From NCBI GenBank assembly GCA_948144175.1, contig CANXME010000511.1, positions 997,001 to 1,061,000 of the forward strand: a DNA stretch of 64,000 bases. The letters are read 5' to 3'. Positions 11,041-21,166 of the stretch are shown piece by piece (positions within the stretch are counted from its first letter, which is position 1; each line of letters begins with the position of its first letter). Below the pieces are notes generated by a model that ran no database searches, was not told where the DNA came from, and saw nothing but the letters and a program-made list of their open reading frames with translations. The translations under genes were made by a program, and so were the position numbers. The stretch comes from Closterium sp. NIES-65. Lineage: Eukaryota; Streptophyta; Zygnematophyceae; Desmidiales; Closteriaceae.

Positions 11041-14000
11041 TTACTTGGCAGCGGCAGGGGGCGGCGCTCGGGCACTGAGGATGCTGAGCCACGCCACCAC
11101 ACCCACACTCAAAATCACCCACCCTGCCACGTCATACCACAGATCGCTGCTCTTCTTTTTCTTCTGGACCTGCAGATGGGGAAGCAGTCACAGCCATACA
11201 GTGAGGTGCGACACTTCAAATCACCACTCTGCAGCTCGAAATCAGAAAACAGGCCCGTTCAGATCGACTGACATGGCGAAGGTGGATAGATGGACAGCCG
11301 CCCCCAATGACTGCTGCTGCCCCAGCCGCCCCCAGCAACGGATGTTACCAAGAGCCCACGAAAATCAGGATAAGTGGGTCATTAAAGGATCGTCATACCT
11401 TGGGAGCATCCATGGACGATGGGTGCACAGCCGCCCCCAGCGCCTGCTGTAGTGCCATCTGCTTCAGCACCTCTTGATGCAACTCAGGTTCAAGTGCACT
11501 AGACAACATTGAAAGTGCATTGATGAGAGTACAGTACCTTGGGAGCATCCATGGACGATGGATGCACTGCCGCTCCCAGCGCCTGCTGTAGTGCCATCTG
11601 CTTCTGCACCTCTTGATGCAACTCCGGGCCCTGCAACCGGTTCAAGAAAACTTGTTAGTAATAAAATACTACTCAATATCAGCCAAACATAACCAGGGAA
11701 GTAGAACACTTTACGAGGTATCTGCGTCTCTCCACCTCCTGATGCATCTCAACAGAAACACCGGAATTGAAACGCCAAGAGGATTTGGCATCAGGCGGGG
11801 AAAACACAGCAAAGCACACCCAAACGGGACTCACCTTCAGAGAGATCTCCAGTGACTTGCGGTAGGCGTCGTTGCTCGGGTCCTGCCAGCCAGTGAGGCA
11901 CACAAGCAGTGAAACGAAGGGGGGGTGTGCGGTAAAGATTAGGGTTGAAGGTGAAGGGGTAAGGGAGACCGCCCCTCCAGTGACTTGCGGTAGGCGTCGT
12001 TGCTCGGGTCCTGCCATGCCATGGGGGGGAGAAGGTTTACAAGTTGAAAGGTTGAAGGTTTGAATGTTTGAAGGGGTGCGATCTCAAAGCTGACGTTGGC
12101 CATTGTGGCATCGGGTGTCTGGAACCCCCTCGTGGTGTGCGCGTTGACAACTAAACCACGGAGAACCGCACTGAACCACACCTACCGCGTTGGCCAGGGT
12201 GGCATCGGGCGTCTGGAATCCCCTCGTGGTGTGCGCATTGCCAATCCGTACAGAAGAACCATACCCCAACATGCTAAAGAGCCGCGCTGAACCGCACTGA
12301 ACCACATTGAACCATGACGTACCGCATCCAGCGCCTTCCTGAAGCAGTCGGAGGCCTTTTCAAAGCTGACGTTCGCAAGAGTAGCGTCAGGTGTCTGGAA
12401 TCCCCTCGTGGTGTGCGCGTTGCCGAGCCACCACAGCGTGTCCGGGCGAGATGGGGCGATCTTGAGAGCTTCGTCAAATTTCGAGACAGCATCTGGAAAA
12501 GGAAAGAACGAAAGAAGAGGGGTGGAACATTGGGCGTCAGGCGTCTGAAAGCCCCTCGTGGTGTGCGCATTGCCGAGCCACCACAGCGTGTCGGGGCGAG
12601 ATGGGGCGATCTTCAAGGCTTGGTCAAATTTTGATACGGCATCTGAGGACAGGGCGCGGCAAGGAAGGAAGGGAACTCATTTGGAAAGGAGATGAAAGGA
12701 GGAGTGGAGAGGGGAGGAGAAGAGGGAGATTTTTGGGACGTCTTAAAGCCCACGGAGTGTGCCCTAGCCCAAAAGAGCCTGAAATGAAAACCCCTGGTGG
12801 TGTGCGCGTTGCCATCTTTTGTGCGCCTTCACCACAGAGTGTCAGGCCGAGAAGGGGAGATCTTGAGAGCCTCATCAAACTTCGACAGGGCATTTGAAGG
12901 CAGAGGATGGGGAGAATCGGGGACGGGATGGAAAGGGAGGAGCACGTTTGAGTGAGACCCCTCATAGCTACCGGCACGCCGCAGGCCAGAGGGTGTTGGG
13001 GCGAGACAGGGAGAAGGTCAGGGATTCATCGAACTGAGACGACTCTTGAGGCGCCTCAAAAGTAGCCAGAGGGTGTTGGGGCGAGACAGGGAGACGGTCA
13101 GGGATTCATCGAACTGAGACGACTTTTGAGGCGCCTCAAAAGTAGTCAGAGGGTGTTGGGGCGAGACAGGGAGACGGTCAGGGATTCATCGAACTGAGAC
13201 GACTTTTGAGGCGCCTCAAAAGTAGTCAGAGGGTGTTGGGGCGAGACAGGGAGATGGTCACGGACTCATCGAACTGACAAGGCATCTGACGATAGAGTGT
13301 GGGGAAGGGGAGGAGAAGAACATTTGGAAGAGGGGAGGGGAGGGGAGGGGAGGGGAGGGGAGGGGAGGGGATGGAGGGAAGCGGAGGGAAGTGGAGGGAA
13401 GCGTTGTAACACTCACCATCCAACAACTCAATGGACTCTTGCCCCTGAATTAGCTGCGGCAGCCAACTTGCAGTTATCAACAGCCTTTTGACTCGTTAAG
13501 AGCATCCCCGTTACACTCACTGTCCAGCATCTCGTTCGACTCCTGCCCCCGAATGAACCGCGCAAGTCCATTTTATCAACAGCCTTTTGACTCGTTATGA
13601 GCAGACCCGTTACACTCACCGTCCAGCATCTCGTTCGACTCCTGCCCTTAAATGAGCTGCGCCAGCTCCACCAGCAAGTATAGTTATTTTGGTTATAGGC
13701 AACCTCAGACCCCGTTACAAGTCAAGTCGTCTAGTTACAAACTCGTTATAAGCCCTCTGTTACACTCACCATCCAGCATCTCATTCGACTCCTGCCCCTG
13801 AATGAATTGCGCCAGCTCCACGAGTGTTCGGCCGAGCTTGGTCAGATTCTGAGTGGCACAGATGGGGACAATGAAAGGAGAGGAGCAGATGAGCAGAAAA
13901 GTAGAGAAGCGGTGAAGCAGGGAATCAGGGAAGCAGGGAAGCAGAAAATATGCGACGCGAAGAGGCAGAGAAGCAGAGAAGCAGAAACGCAAGGACCAAA

Positions 14001-14966
14001 CCTCGCCGGATTTTGCAAGGGTTCTACGATAACAGCGCCTGACACCTGGGCGACTCACTTTCGAGTCGATCGACACACCTCTGAGTCGACTCAAAGGTTC
14101 CCTCGCAAGAACCAAACCTCGGCTGGTTCTAAAAGAGCTCTCGACGATAACAGCGCCTGACACCTGGACGACTCACTTTCGAGTCGATCGATTCACCTCT
14201 GAGTCGACTCAAAGGTCACCTCGCAAGGAAAAAACCTCGCCGGATTTTACAAGGGATAACAGCGCCTGACACCTGGACGACTCAACCCCGCCACGTGCTA
14301 CGGGTCTGCGCTCTGCGACCGCACCTGCGACTGTACCTGCGATCGAACCAGCGACCGTACCTGCGACTGTACCTGCGACTGTACCTGCGGCTGAACTTGC
14401 AACCGTACCTGCGATCGCACCAGCGACCGTACCTGCGACAGCACTTGGAACCATACCTGCGGTCAACCTGCGACAGTACCTGCGACCGCAGCTGCGACGA
14501 TACTTGCGACAGTCTCTGCGACTATACCTGCGACCATGTCTATATATGTTGCTGAATTCTCAGCACACCTACATGTGCTCCCTCGTTTGCTCGGAAAACA
14601 TGCTTCGCAATTCAAGCAGGCCCAACTTGAACCAACAGCCCCCGTGAAAGTACTCACATCGGCGTCATGTGGGTTCTGGACTCTACCATCTCCTGCTCTT
14701 GAAGCGTACACCGCTTGAACCAACAATCCACCATCAAACTACTCACATCGGCATCATGCGAGTTCCTCTAGCATTCTGCCATGGCCTGCTCCCTCGTCTG
14801 CTCGAAGAACATGATTCGCATTTCAAGCGGGCCAAACAGCAGTCCCCGTGAGATTACTCTTACTCACATCGGCGTCATGTGGGTTCTTCTTGAACTCTGC
14901 CATCGCCTGCTCCCTCGTCTGCTCGAAGAACATGATTCGCTCAAAGTCTTCCCTCGGGATCTCCAT
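11041..14966 (-). CDS. TOM20: Plant-type TOM20, mitochondrial import receptor subunit
   Basis: TOM20 of the outer-membrane TOM complex binds mitochondrial presequences. Six exons join in frame to 205 residues: 14868-14966 (1-33), 13770-13848 (34-59), 12323-12492 (through 116), 11835-11882 (117-132), 11538-11630 (133-163), 11041-11169 (164-205 and stop). All introns are GT-AG. Exon 1 carries FERIMFFEQTREQA and NPHDAD; exon 3 holds LWWLGNAHTTRGFQTPD, matching the plant motif LWCLGNAHTS; exon 4 has DPSNDAYRKSLE; exon 5 PELHQEVQKQ. Exon 6 has a Lys cluster, WYDVAGWV, a single membrane span (about 177-196) and a PPP tail, as in plant TOM20, which is C-terminally anchored, opposite to animal/fungal TOM20. 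Length fits (about 200). Every intron carries partial copies of neighbouring exons. Confidence 0.93.
11397..11488 (-). repeat. Near-complete second copy of TOM20 exon 5
   Basis: Minus strand reads LHQEV, then MALQQALGAAVHPSSMDAPK, almost the same as exon 5 (11538-11630). It ends in a usable donor (AAG|GTATGA) and is preceded by ..CTGAG. If spliced in after exon 5 it would keep frame and repeat about 29 residues. It could be a cassette, a mutually exclusive alternative, or an unused echo. Confidence 0.75.
11975..12018 (-). repeat. Echo of TOM20 exon 4 acceptor side
   Basis: Minus strand contains an AG acceptor followed by a copy of DPSNDAYRKSLE, then diverges into intron. It lies upstream (in transcript order) of the true exon 4 at 11835-11882. 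Confidence 0.75.
12060..12250 (-). repeat. Two downstream echoes of TOM20 exon 3
   Basis: Two partial copies (about 12090-12160 and 12186-12245) read NAHTTRGFQTPDA followed by ANVSFE or similar on the minus strand. They lie in the intron after exon 3. Confidence 0.75.
12530..12900 (-). repeat. Two upstream echoes of TOM20 exon 3
   Basis: Copies near 12530-12645 and 12785-12895 contain the FDEALKIAPSRPDTLW or FDEALKISPSRPDTLW part, with an acceptor-like context before it. The second is split by unrelated sequence. Both lie in the intron before exon 3. Confidence 0.75.
12975..13285 (-). repeat. 80-bp tandem array: exon 3 acceptor echo plus palindrome
   Basis: Four copies of the exon 3 start (AG acceptor, FDESLT, SLSRPNTLW) on the minus strand, with an 80-bp period between units beginning at 13061, 13141 and 13221. 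Each junction carries TTTTGAG-GCGC-CTCAAAA; the arms are perfect at 13122-13143 and 13202-13223 and have one mismatch at 13042-13063. Confidence 0.85.
13320..13395 (+). repeat. GGGGA/GGGAA simple repeat in TOM20 intron 2
   Basis: Runs of AGGGG followed by degenerate GGAGGGAAG units. Simple-sequence expansion with no coding meaning. Confidence 0.8.
13410..13670 (-). repeat. Three donor-side echoes of TOM20 exon 2
   Basis: Minus-strand copies of GQESNEMLD-type sequence followed by GTGAGT occur near 13412-13455, 13515-13560 and 13614-13665. They lie downstream of the true exon 2 (13770-13848). Each keeps the exon's 3' end and its donor. Confidence 0.85.
13985..14285 (+). repeat. About 117-bp tandem repeat with GAGTCGACTC palindrome
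   Basis: The unit (AACCTCG.CGG ... ATAACAGCGCCTGACACCTGG.CGACTCA) occurs two and a half times in TOM20 intron 1. Each complete unit contains CTGAGTCGACTCAAAGG, a one-mismatch member of the palindrome family. Confidence 0.75.
14316..14533 (+). repeat. Degenerate 12-bp tandem repeat in TOM20 intron 1
   Basis: Units of the form ACCTGCGACYGT are repeated about 18 times with point changes. Open frames in it (GTVAG.. or TCD..) are artefacts of the 12-bp period. Confidence 0.85.
14570..14860 (-). repeat. Donor-side echoes of TOM20 exon 1
   Basis: Partial copies of exon 1 (FEQTREQAMAEF.. and NPHDAD followed by GTGAGT) occur near 14579-14700 and 14739-14840, in the intron just after the true exon 1. 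Several keep the donor site. Confidence 0.8.
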
Positions 14967-14979
14967 GCTCCCTCGCTGT

Positions 14980-15165
14980 CCGTTAACGTCTGGTCCTTGA
15001 CTGTTAACGTCAGATCCTTGACGGCGAACGTCTGACTCTGACCGTGACCGTTTGATTCTCAACCGTTACCGCTAGACTTCAGTCGATCACGTCTGATCCT
15101 TTACGTTTAGCGTCTAATCTGAAATGCTCGTCCAATCCTTGACAGTTAACGTCTGATCCTCGTCC
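14980..15165. promoter_or_regulatory. TOM20 upstream region with AACGTCTGATCCTTGAC repeats
   Basis: Directly upstream of the TOM20 start codon, a unit of about 20 bp (GTTAACGTCTGATCCTTGAC on the + strand) recurs with decay at least five times. The ACGT core is typical of plant bZIP-type sites, but a regulatory role is inference. Confidence 0.45.
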
Positions 15166-15744
15166 GTAATATCGGCGAATTAAGTCAACTACAATCTGAT
15201 CGACGCGCGATGACGTCCCTTTTACTTTCACCTCGAAACCATATATCTCAAAAAGCGAACGGCAAAAGCGCGAACGAGGCGTCGACGCGTCCTAGCCTGC
15301 CGCGAATCCAGCAAGGTTCAAGCGAGCAGACTAGCGAGCAGTCTATAAACTTCAGGAGGAGATTAGGGAGGGGTGGGTAACAAGCGAGGGGGAAAACAGA
15401 TGGGAGGGCGGAGGGGAAAGGTGGGGTGGGGTGGGACAGGCAGGGTATACAGTGGTTACCCCACAAGGCTTCTGCGACAGGCGAAATCTGCTACGAATCG
15501 GTACACAACCGAAGCATGACATGTTACGTGCAGTACGCCAAACCTGCGATCAAGCCTAAATCCCATCAACGCCGAACCTGCGTTCGAACCTCCGCAGGCT
15601 CGCTTTTTTGGCGTGGTTCAATCAGGCTCTCAAGTTTTGAATGCAATATACGGGATTCTAGTGAGGTGAAAGATCCATACAGTACGCGGTATCAGCAATT
15701 CATTAGAGGTTCTCAGCTCATACAGTAATATACCATATACAAAA
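15166..15744. other. Intergenic between TOM20 promoter and the next minus-strand gene
   Basis: No convincing gene. Contains purine-rich low-complexity sequence near 15340-15440. Confidence 0.45.
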
Positions 15745-17029
15745 CTAGGTACATCTCGAATCATCAAACACCCAGGGCTCGTGGATAAACAGCTCTCTTC
15801 CATTCATAGGCACTCGCCCCGCTGCTATGTCCTCTGCTCTTTTCCTGGCTGCCTCCTCTTTCCTTGCACTTTCCTCTTGGTCCTAAGTCATAAGAGACAA
15901 GGACGGGATAAGACAAAACCAAAATCAGATCGGCAAGGGGATAAATCCCGAAAGAACTTAGGTCGAGGACAATGGGGAGGAAAATAAACAGCTAATCACT
16001 GACAAGTCTACAGCCACAACAGAAACAGTCAACTGACCCACGCCGGATGATGGATTCAGGCCAACCGGGCAGCCATGGCCCCCCACACACTGGAAGGAAA
16101 TTCAACTTCACACATACAACGAAAACATCCTTGTTCACATCCTTCACATACACTGGAAGCTCACTTTCAAACTCACCTTCCTGGCCTTCCACACACGGAA
16201 CTGCTCCAGAGTCATTGGCACAAGCCTGGCCCTCGGCTGCTGGCTTTGCAGGCAGATGCCCATCCACAGGTGCATCTACTGCTGGTTCCTTGTATTATAT
16301 GGCCAGAGCACGGCTTTCTAGCACACCTGACGCTCACCTTCCTGGCCTTCCATTCACGGTACAGCTCTAGAGTCATTGGCGTGCAGTTGCTGGCTCTACT
16401 GGCAGGTTCTCACCCACAGGTGCATCGACTGCTGGTTCCTTGTATTATCTGGCCAGAGCACGGCTTTCTAGCACACCTGACGCTCACCTTCCTGGCCTTC
16501 CATTCACCGTACTGCTCCAGAGTCATTGGCGTGCGGTTGCTGGCTCTACTGGCAGGTTCTCACCCACAGGTGCATCGACTGCTGGTTCCTTGTATTATCT
16601 GGCCAGAGCACGGCTTTCTAGCACACCTGGCGCTCACCTTCCTGGCCTTCCATTCACCGTACTGCTCCAGAGTCATTCGCGTGCGCCCTCAGTTGCTGGC
16701 TCCCCTGGCAGATGAGACTCTAACCCGGCTTTCAGTCACAGCACACCCTTCAAACACAACACACCTTCCTCGCCTTCCACGTGCGGTACTGCTCCAGAGT
16801 CATTGGCGTGCGCCCCTCAGCGGCTGGCTCTGCTAGCAGGTCCCCTAGTAGGTCCCCATACACATACAAGCTCACCTTCCTCGCCTTCCATTCACGGTAC
16901 TGTTCCAGAGTCATTGGCGTGCGCCCCTCAGCGGCTGGCTCTGCTGACAGACGCTCATCCACAGAAACTTCCACTGCTGCTTCCGCTCGCTCCCCTGCGT
17001 CTAGATACTCCGCTCCCATGGTGCGATGT
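15745..17029 (-). CDS. Last two exons of a possible DFRP1/ZC3H15-like protein (partial)
   Basis: Two minus-strand exons join in frame: 16876-17029 (51 codons plus one base) and 15745-15882 (45 codons and stop). The first reads MGAEYLDAGERAE, then an acidic stretch and TPMTLEQYREWKARK, ending at a GTGAGC donor. The second is a Lys/Arg/Glu-rich helix, then VPMNGRELFIHEPWVFDD. The order TPMT-x-WK, charged helix, M-(S/N)-GREL-F resembles the C-terminal half of plant C3H11/C3H21 and ZC3H15 (DRG-family regulatory protein 1), which stabilises translation GTPases of the DRG family. That is family knowledge; the CCCH fingers are not in view. Upstream exons could not be resolved: an exon-like piece ending GAA|GTGAGT near 18513 does not fit the phase. 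Confidence 0.45.
16165..16870 (-). repeat. Donor-side echoes of the 16876-17029 exon (150-bp array)
   Basis: At least five partial copies containing PMTLEQYR-WKARK and the GTGAG donor start near 16171, 16333, 16483, 16633 and 16763. Three of them are in tandem with a period of 150 bp. All lie downstream of the true exon. Confidence 0.85.
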
Positions 17030-17034
17030 CTGCT

Positions 17035-18345
17035 GGGTTGCATGGGGTGAGAGGAGATAAAGAGTGGATGGAGGGACTTGGAGTTGAGTCGCCTGAGACT
17101 TCATCCACACGCACATCTACTGCTGGTTCCGCTCGCTCCCCTGCGTCTAGATACTCCGCTCCCATGTCGCCTGCGGGACAATGGAAGAGGAATTGGGAGT
17201 GGATGGGGGGATCGAAGGTCACCCACAGGCACATCCACTGCTGCTTCCGCTCGTTCCCCTGCGTCTAGATACTCCGCTCCCATGGTGCGATGTCTGCTGG
17301 GTTGCATGGGGTGAGAGGAGATAAAGAGTGGATGGAGGGACTTGGAGTTGAGTCGCCTGAGACTTCATCCACACGCACATCTACTGCTGGCTCCGCTCGC
17401 TCCCCTGCGCCTAGATACCCTGCTCCCATGGTGTGATGTCTGCTGGGTTGTATGATGAAAGAGAGGAGAGGATAAGGGGTGGAAGGGAGGGGTATAAGGC
17501 GTCTTCAAAGCTCACCCACAGGCGCATCGACTGCTCGTTCCCCTGCGTCTAGATACTCTGCTCCCATGGCGCCTGCTGGGTGGCATGAGGTGAGAGGAGA
17601 TCATGAGTGGAAGGGGTGGATTTGAGGCGTAGAAACTCGGTTCCGCTTGCTCCACTGCGTCTAGATACTCGGCTCCCATGGTGCCTGCTGGGTGGCATGA
17701 GGAAAGAGAGGAGAGGATAGGGGGTGGAAGGGAGGGGAAACAGACGCCTTCAAAGCCCATCCACAGGCAGGCAGCAGACTGACTGCTGGTTCCGCTCGCT
17801 CCCCTGCGTCCAGATACCATGCTCCCATGGCGCCTGCTGGGTTGCATGGGGTGAGAGGAGATCGAGAGTGGGAGAGAGGAGTTTGAAACGCGTCAGAATT
17901 CATCCACTCCACTCCACTCCACTCCACTCCACTCCACTCCACTCCACTCCACAGGCGGATCGGCTGCTGCTGGTTCCGCTTCTTTCCCTAGAGTGTTTAA
18001 ATACTCTACTCCCATGGCGCCTGCTGGGTTGCATGGAGTGAAAGGTTCGGGAATGAAAGGCGAGTCAAAGCGCATTGCACAGGCGGATAAACTGCTGCTT
18101 CCGCTCGCTCCCCTGCGTCCAGATACTCTGCTCCCATGGCGCCTGCTGGGTTGCATGGGGTGAGAGGAGATCGAGAGTGGACGGGGGGGATTTCGGGGCG
18201 AATCAAAGCTCATCCACAGGTGCATCGAGCGCTGGACCCCTGCGCCTAGACACGCCGCTCCCATAGTGGCGCCTGCTGGTTCCGCCGGTTCCCCTGCGCT
18301 TAGATCCTCCGCTTGTTCTGCTCCCATGGCGCCTGATGGGTTGCA
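17035..18345 (-). repeat. Acceptor-side echoes of the 16876-17029 exon, about ten copies
   Basis: Roughly ten copies of CAG followed by MGAEYLDAGERAE-like sequence lie upstream of the true exon, with intron sequence between them. A 265-bp segment is duplicated (17036 and 17301). Reading phases differ between copies, so they could not all be exons. One copy near 18230-18340 is itself scrambled. Confidence 0.8.
17904..17952 (+). repeat. (ACTCC)n microsatellite
   Basis: Nine to ten perfect ACTCC units inside one acceptor-side echo. Confidence 0.95.
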
Positions 18346-18417
18346 TGAGTTGAGACAGAGGAGATCGAGAATTCATCCACAGGCACATCCACTGCCGGCA
18401 TGCGAGGGGATGAGGTG

Positions 18418-18437
18418 ACTTTTGAGTCGACTCAAGA
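18418..18437. repeat. TTTTGAG-TCGA-CTCAA palindrome
   Basis: Member of the palindrome family with one arm slightly decayed. It lies between two copies of GAATTCATCCACAGGCACA (about 18370 and 18453). Confidence 0.8.
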
Positions 18438-18676
18438 GACAGAGGAGATGGAGAATTCATCCACAGGCACAAACACTGCCGGCATGGGAGGGGATGGGGC
18501 GCGGACTCACTTCTATAGCAAGGTGATCCAACGGCTGACATTCACGATGACTTTTGGAATGATTACAAGGCAGGCGAGGGAGGAATCACATCAAAGGCAA
18601 GCGACGGGTGAATCGCGAAACGCACCTCTACCGCAAGATGATTCGCGACTCGCGAGGATGAACAGCGCCTTGGATG

Positions 18677-18739
18677 CGGACGGACGGACGGACGGACGCG
18701 ACGGACGGACGGACGGACGGACGGACGGACGGACGGACG
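18677..18739 (+). repeat. (GGAC)n microsatellite
   Basis: About 15 GGAC units with one interruption (CGCGA). Confidence 0.95.
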
Positions 18740-18744
18740 GGCGC

Positions 18745-19954
18745 CCGTGTACGGATGAAAGGGTGTGCCTGATTCGTGAAGACGCGCGAGCGCGACGGCG
18801 GCAGGCGCTGGCGAAGCTACGCGAACGAGTGCGAAGCTATGCGAGGAGCTACCAGGAGTGGCGAAGCTATGCGACAAGGTGTTATGAGAGTGGCGATGCG
18901 ATGCGACATACTGGAAGTGGAGGACGTAGCTGATGGAGATAGAACTAATTGGCGTGTGTGGTGTAGTGGGATTTAATATGGTGCAGTATGTTTTGGTGTG
19001 GTGTGGGATTGTGTGGTGTGCTGCTGCATCATATCATCCTTACCAAAAGCAGTTCTGGTTGCAAACAACCCACAGCTTGACACTGAACACAAACACAGTT
19101 TTGTTATTCGTGCTTCCGTTTACTGCATTAAAATGAGAATTGTGTTTACTTCCGTCCCTTAGAACCAGTTGAGTATCTGTTTTGAACATTATGGATGAGC
19201 AGAAGTTGGGAAAGTTGTTGCTGTTGTTTGAAACGTTAGCGAAGCAAACGCTGGTGTTGTAAAATATCGAAGCTCTCTATAACCATACAGTTCTCGGGTC
19301 AACGGAAACTTTAAGCCTTGAACAGCCCTGACGCAGTCAGCCGACTGAATATTTTCTCTGTTCCCTGATAAGCCCGCAATTATGTTCCGGACCGTAGAAA
19401 AACGGTTTTGAACCTTCCGAGACCATACGGCTGTGTGATCAGAAAAAGTGGACCACGACTCCAGCTTTTGACCAGCAGCGCAGCGCCACGATGAAAAGTG
19501 CCCTGCCAGAGACACCACACCACCACCACCCCCATCAGTCTCCCTCACACCACGCCACGCGGGAAAAATGCCTCACATCCCATTCCATTCGCCGCCACAT
19601 GACATTGCGCGCTTCGCAGAACGCTGTTTTCAGAAATCCTGATTTCAACCGCCAACAGAATTTCATCACCACCCAACCCCAGCCTCTGCACCGCACCAGC
19701 TCCTTTCTTTCCCCCATAGTCTTGACATCACCTGCTATCATCGTGGCGATCTGGATTCATGCTGCCTAAAACGCGATCAGCATAAGCACCGGACTGATCC
19801 CAATAGCTTATCAGTCAAATCAACTTCTTTGCCGATCAGTCCAGCAACTTATCCGTGAGACTCAATTAGCTAAAACATCTCCTACTCGCATCCGCCCGGA
19901 AGCCCCTAAACCGAGTCAAACCGCTCGACCAAGTCTGTTCGCGCCGCGATCACA
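18745..19954. other. Intergenic / promoter of the Cys-rich gene
   Basis: No supported gene. A minus-strand frame of 119 codons at 19189-19548 has no recognisable motif and may be chance. Sequence just before 19955 should contain the promoter of the next gene; no clear TATA box. Confidence 0.4.
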
Positions 19955-21166
19955 ATGACTTCCAGCTCTCGTTACCTCCTCCTGGCGGTCGTCACGACCG
20001 CTATCGTCGTCCTCTCCTCCGAACCACTCTTACTGCGAGCAGCAGCCGCTTCTGAAACCGACTCTGGCGCCACTTCCGAAGAGCTCACCGCGTCGCGTCC
20101 GTTTAGCGCCACCAACGGCGATCGCACCGACGCATCGGGGAGCAATGGCAGGCGCGAGCTCAAATCCTCTAGCGATTCTCACTCCTCCTCCTCCTCCTCT
20201 TCTAGCCACACTAGCAAGTCTAGCGAGGCCACCAAGAGTCGCAGCGAAAACTCCAAAAAACACAAGTCTAGTAGAAACACCAGCAGCGGCAGCGGCAGCG
20301 GCAGCAGCAGCGGAAGCGGCGGTAGCGGGGCATACCAGACAAGGAAGCATGGGAAGCGGAGCGCGACGAGCAGCGCAGGAGGCGGCGAGGGCTACTGCCC
20401 CTACGCGGGCCGCCCGGGGAATTCTCCGCCCAGCATCTTCTGCGGCGGCGCCTGCTGCATCGTACGTCCCCCTACCCCCTCCCAAAATCCCCCCTACCCT
20501 CCCCCCCCCCTCGCCCCCCCTTCTTCTGCCCCTATTCCTCCCCTTCCGCCCAGAACCTTCTGCGGCGGCACCTGCTGCATTGTACGTCCCCAATTCTCCC
20601 AACTTCCCCGTTTCTCTCCCTTCCCCACCCCCCCCCTTCCCCCCCCATCCCCCCTCTTCTGCCCCTTTTCCTCCCCTTCCTCTCACTATCTGCAGTGGCG
20701 CCTGCTAAATCGTACGTTACCCATTCCATCTCTGCCGCCATCCCTCCCACTCACCCATCTCTTTTTCTCCTTTCCCCTTTCCCCGTTTCCAGTCCTTCCA
20801 CCCGATTCATCCCTTTCCTGTAAGATTATTTCCGTGTTCTACCTTTTCCCTCTAGCCCCGTTCACCCTTCTTCCCTTTACTTGCTCCCCACTTTCACCGT
20901 TCTCCCTTGTCCTCTTTTTTCCCGTAACTTTCACAGGACTCGAAGTACCCGTGTTGAGGGGGGCAGATGAGCTGCAAGAGGGGAGGCTATTGCTCCTTGA
21001 GTGCAGAAAAAATATTCACTGTTTTTGTGTGCCAATCCACTGTTTTTCTTCACTGATTCTTTTTCGGGTAATCCCACAGGACTCGGAGTACCCGTGCTGT
21101 GGAGGCAAGATGTGCTGCAAGAGGGGAGGGTGCTGTTCCAGCAACGGGAGGTCCCACTGCTGTTGA
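19955..21166 (+). CDS. Secreted Ser-rich, Cys-rich protein of unknown function
   Basis: Two exons, 19955-20461 (169 codons) and 21080-21166 (28 codons and stop), GT-AG, phase 0, give 197 residues. The start has a basic N-terminus and a hydrophobic stretch (YLLLAVVTTAIVVL) followed by small residues, so a secretory signal peptide is likely. Residues ~70-125 are almost all Ser, Gly, Lys, Arg: a disordered cationic linker. The last ~55 residues hold 12 Cys, many in pairs (YCPY, FCGGACC, PCCGGKMCCKRGGCC, HCC). Paired Cys with spacings of four resemble granulin-like or metal-binding peptides, but no family is certain. The unspliced frame is also open to 21166, yet the intron is Pro/Phe/Ser-rich junk holding echoes of both exon edges, so splicing is favoured. 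Confidence 0.7.
   Translation: MTSSSRYLLLAVVTTAIVVLSSEPLLLRAAAASETDSGATSEELTASRPFSATNGDRTDASGSNGRRELKSSSDSHSSSSSSSSHTSKSSEATKSRSENSKKHKSSRNTSSGSGSGSSSGSGGSGAYQTRKHGKRSATSSAGGGEGYCPYAGRPGNSPPSIFCGGACCIVRPPTPSQNPPYPPPPLAPPSSAPIPPLPPRTFCGGTCCIVRPQFSQLPRFSPFPTPPLPPPSPLFCPFSSPSSHYLQWRLLNRTLPIPSLPPSLPLTHLFFSFPLSPFPVLPPDSSLSCKIISVFYLFPLAPFTLLPFTCSPLSPFSLVLFFPVTFTGLEVPVLRGADELQEGRLLLLECRKNIHCFCVPIHCFSSLILFRVIPQDSEYPCCGGKMCCKRGGCCSSNGRSHCC
20545..20716 (+). repeat. Donor-side echoes of the Cys-rich gene's exon 1
   Basis: Two copies of TTCTGCGGCGG-ACCTGCTGCAT|GTACGT-type sequence (near 20558 and 20690), downstream of the real exon 1 end (20461). The second is decayed. Confidence 0.8.
20930..21003 (+). 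repeat. Acceptor-side echo of the Cys-rich gene's exon 2
   Basis: CACAG followed by a copy of the GACTCGGAGTACCCGTG... exon start, with an early stop, about 140 bp before the true exon 2. Confidence 0.85.

Noticed and set aside
18563-18933. Open frames on both strands through the GGAC repeat
   Set aside because: Driven by the 4-bp microsatellite and CG-rich flanks; no motif.
19189-19548. Minus-strand frame of 119 codons
   Set aside because: No recognisable motif, no splice or neighbour support.
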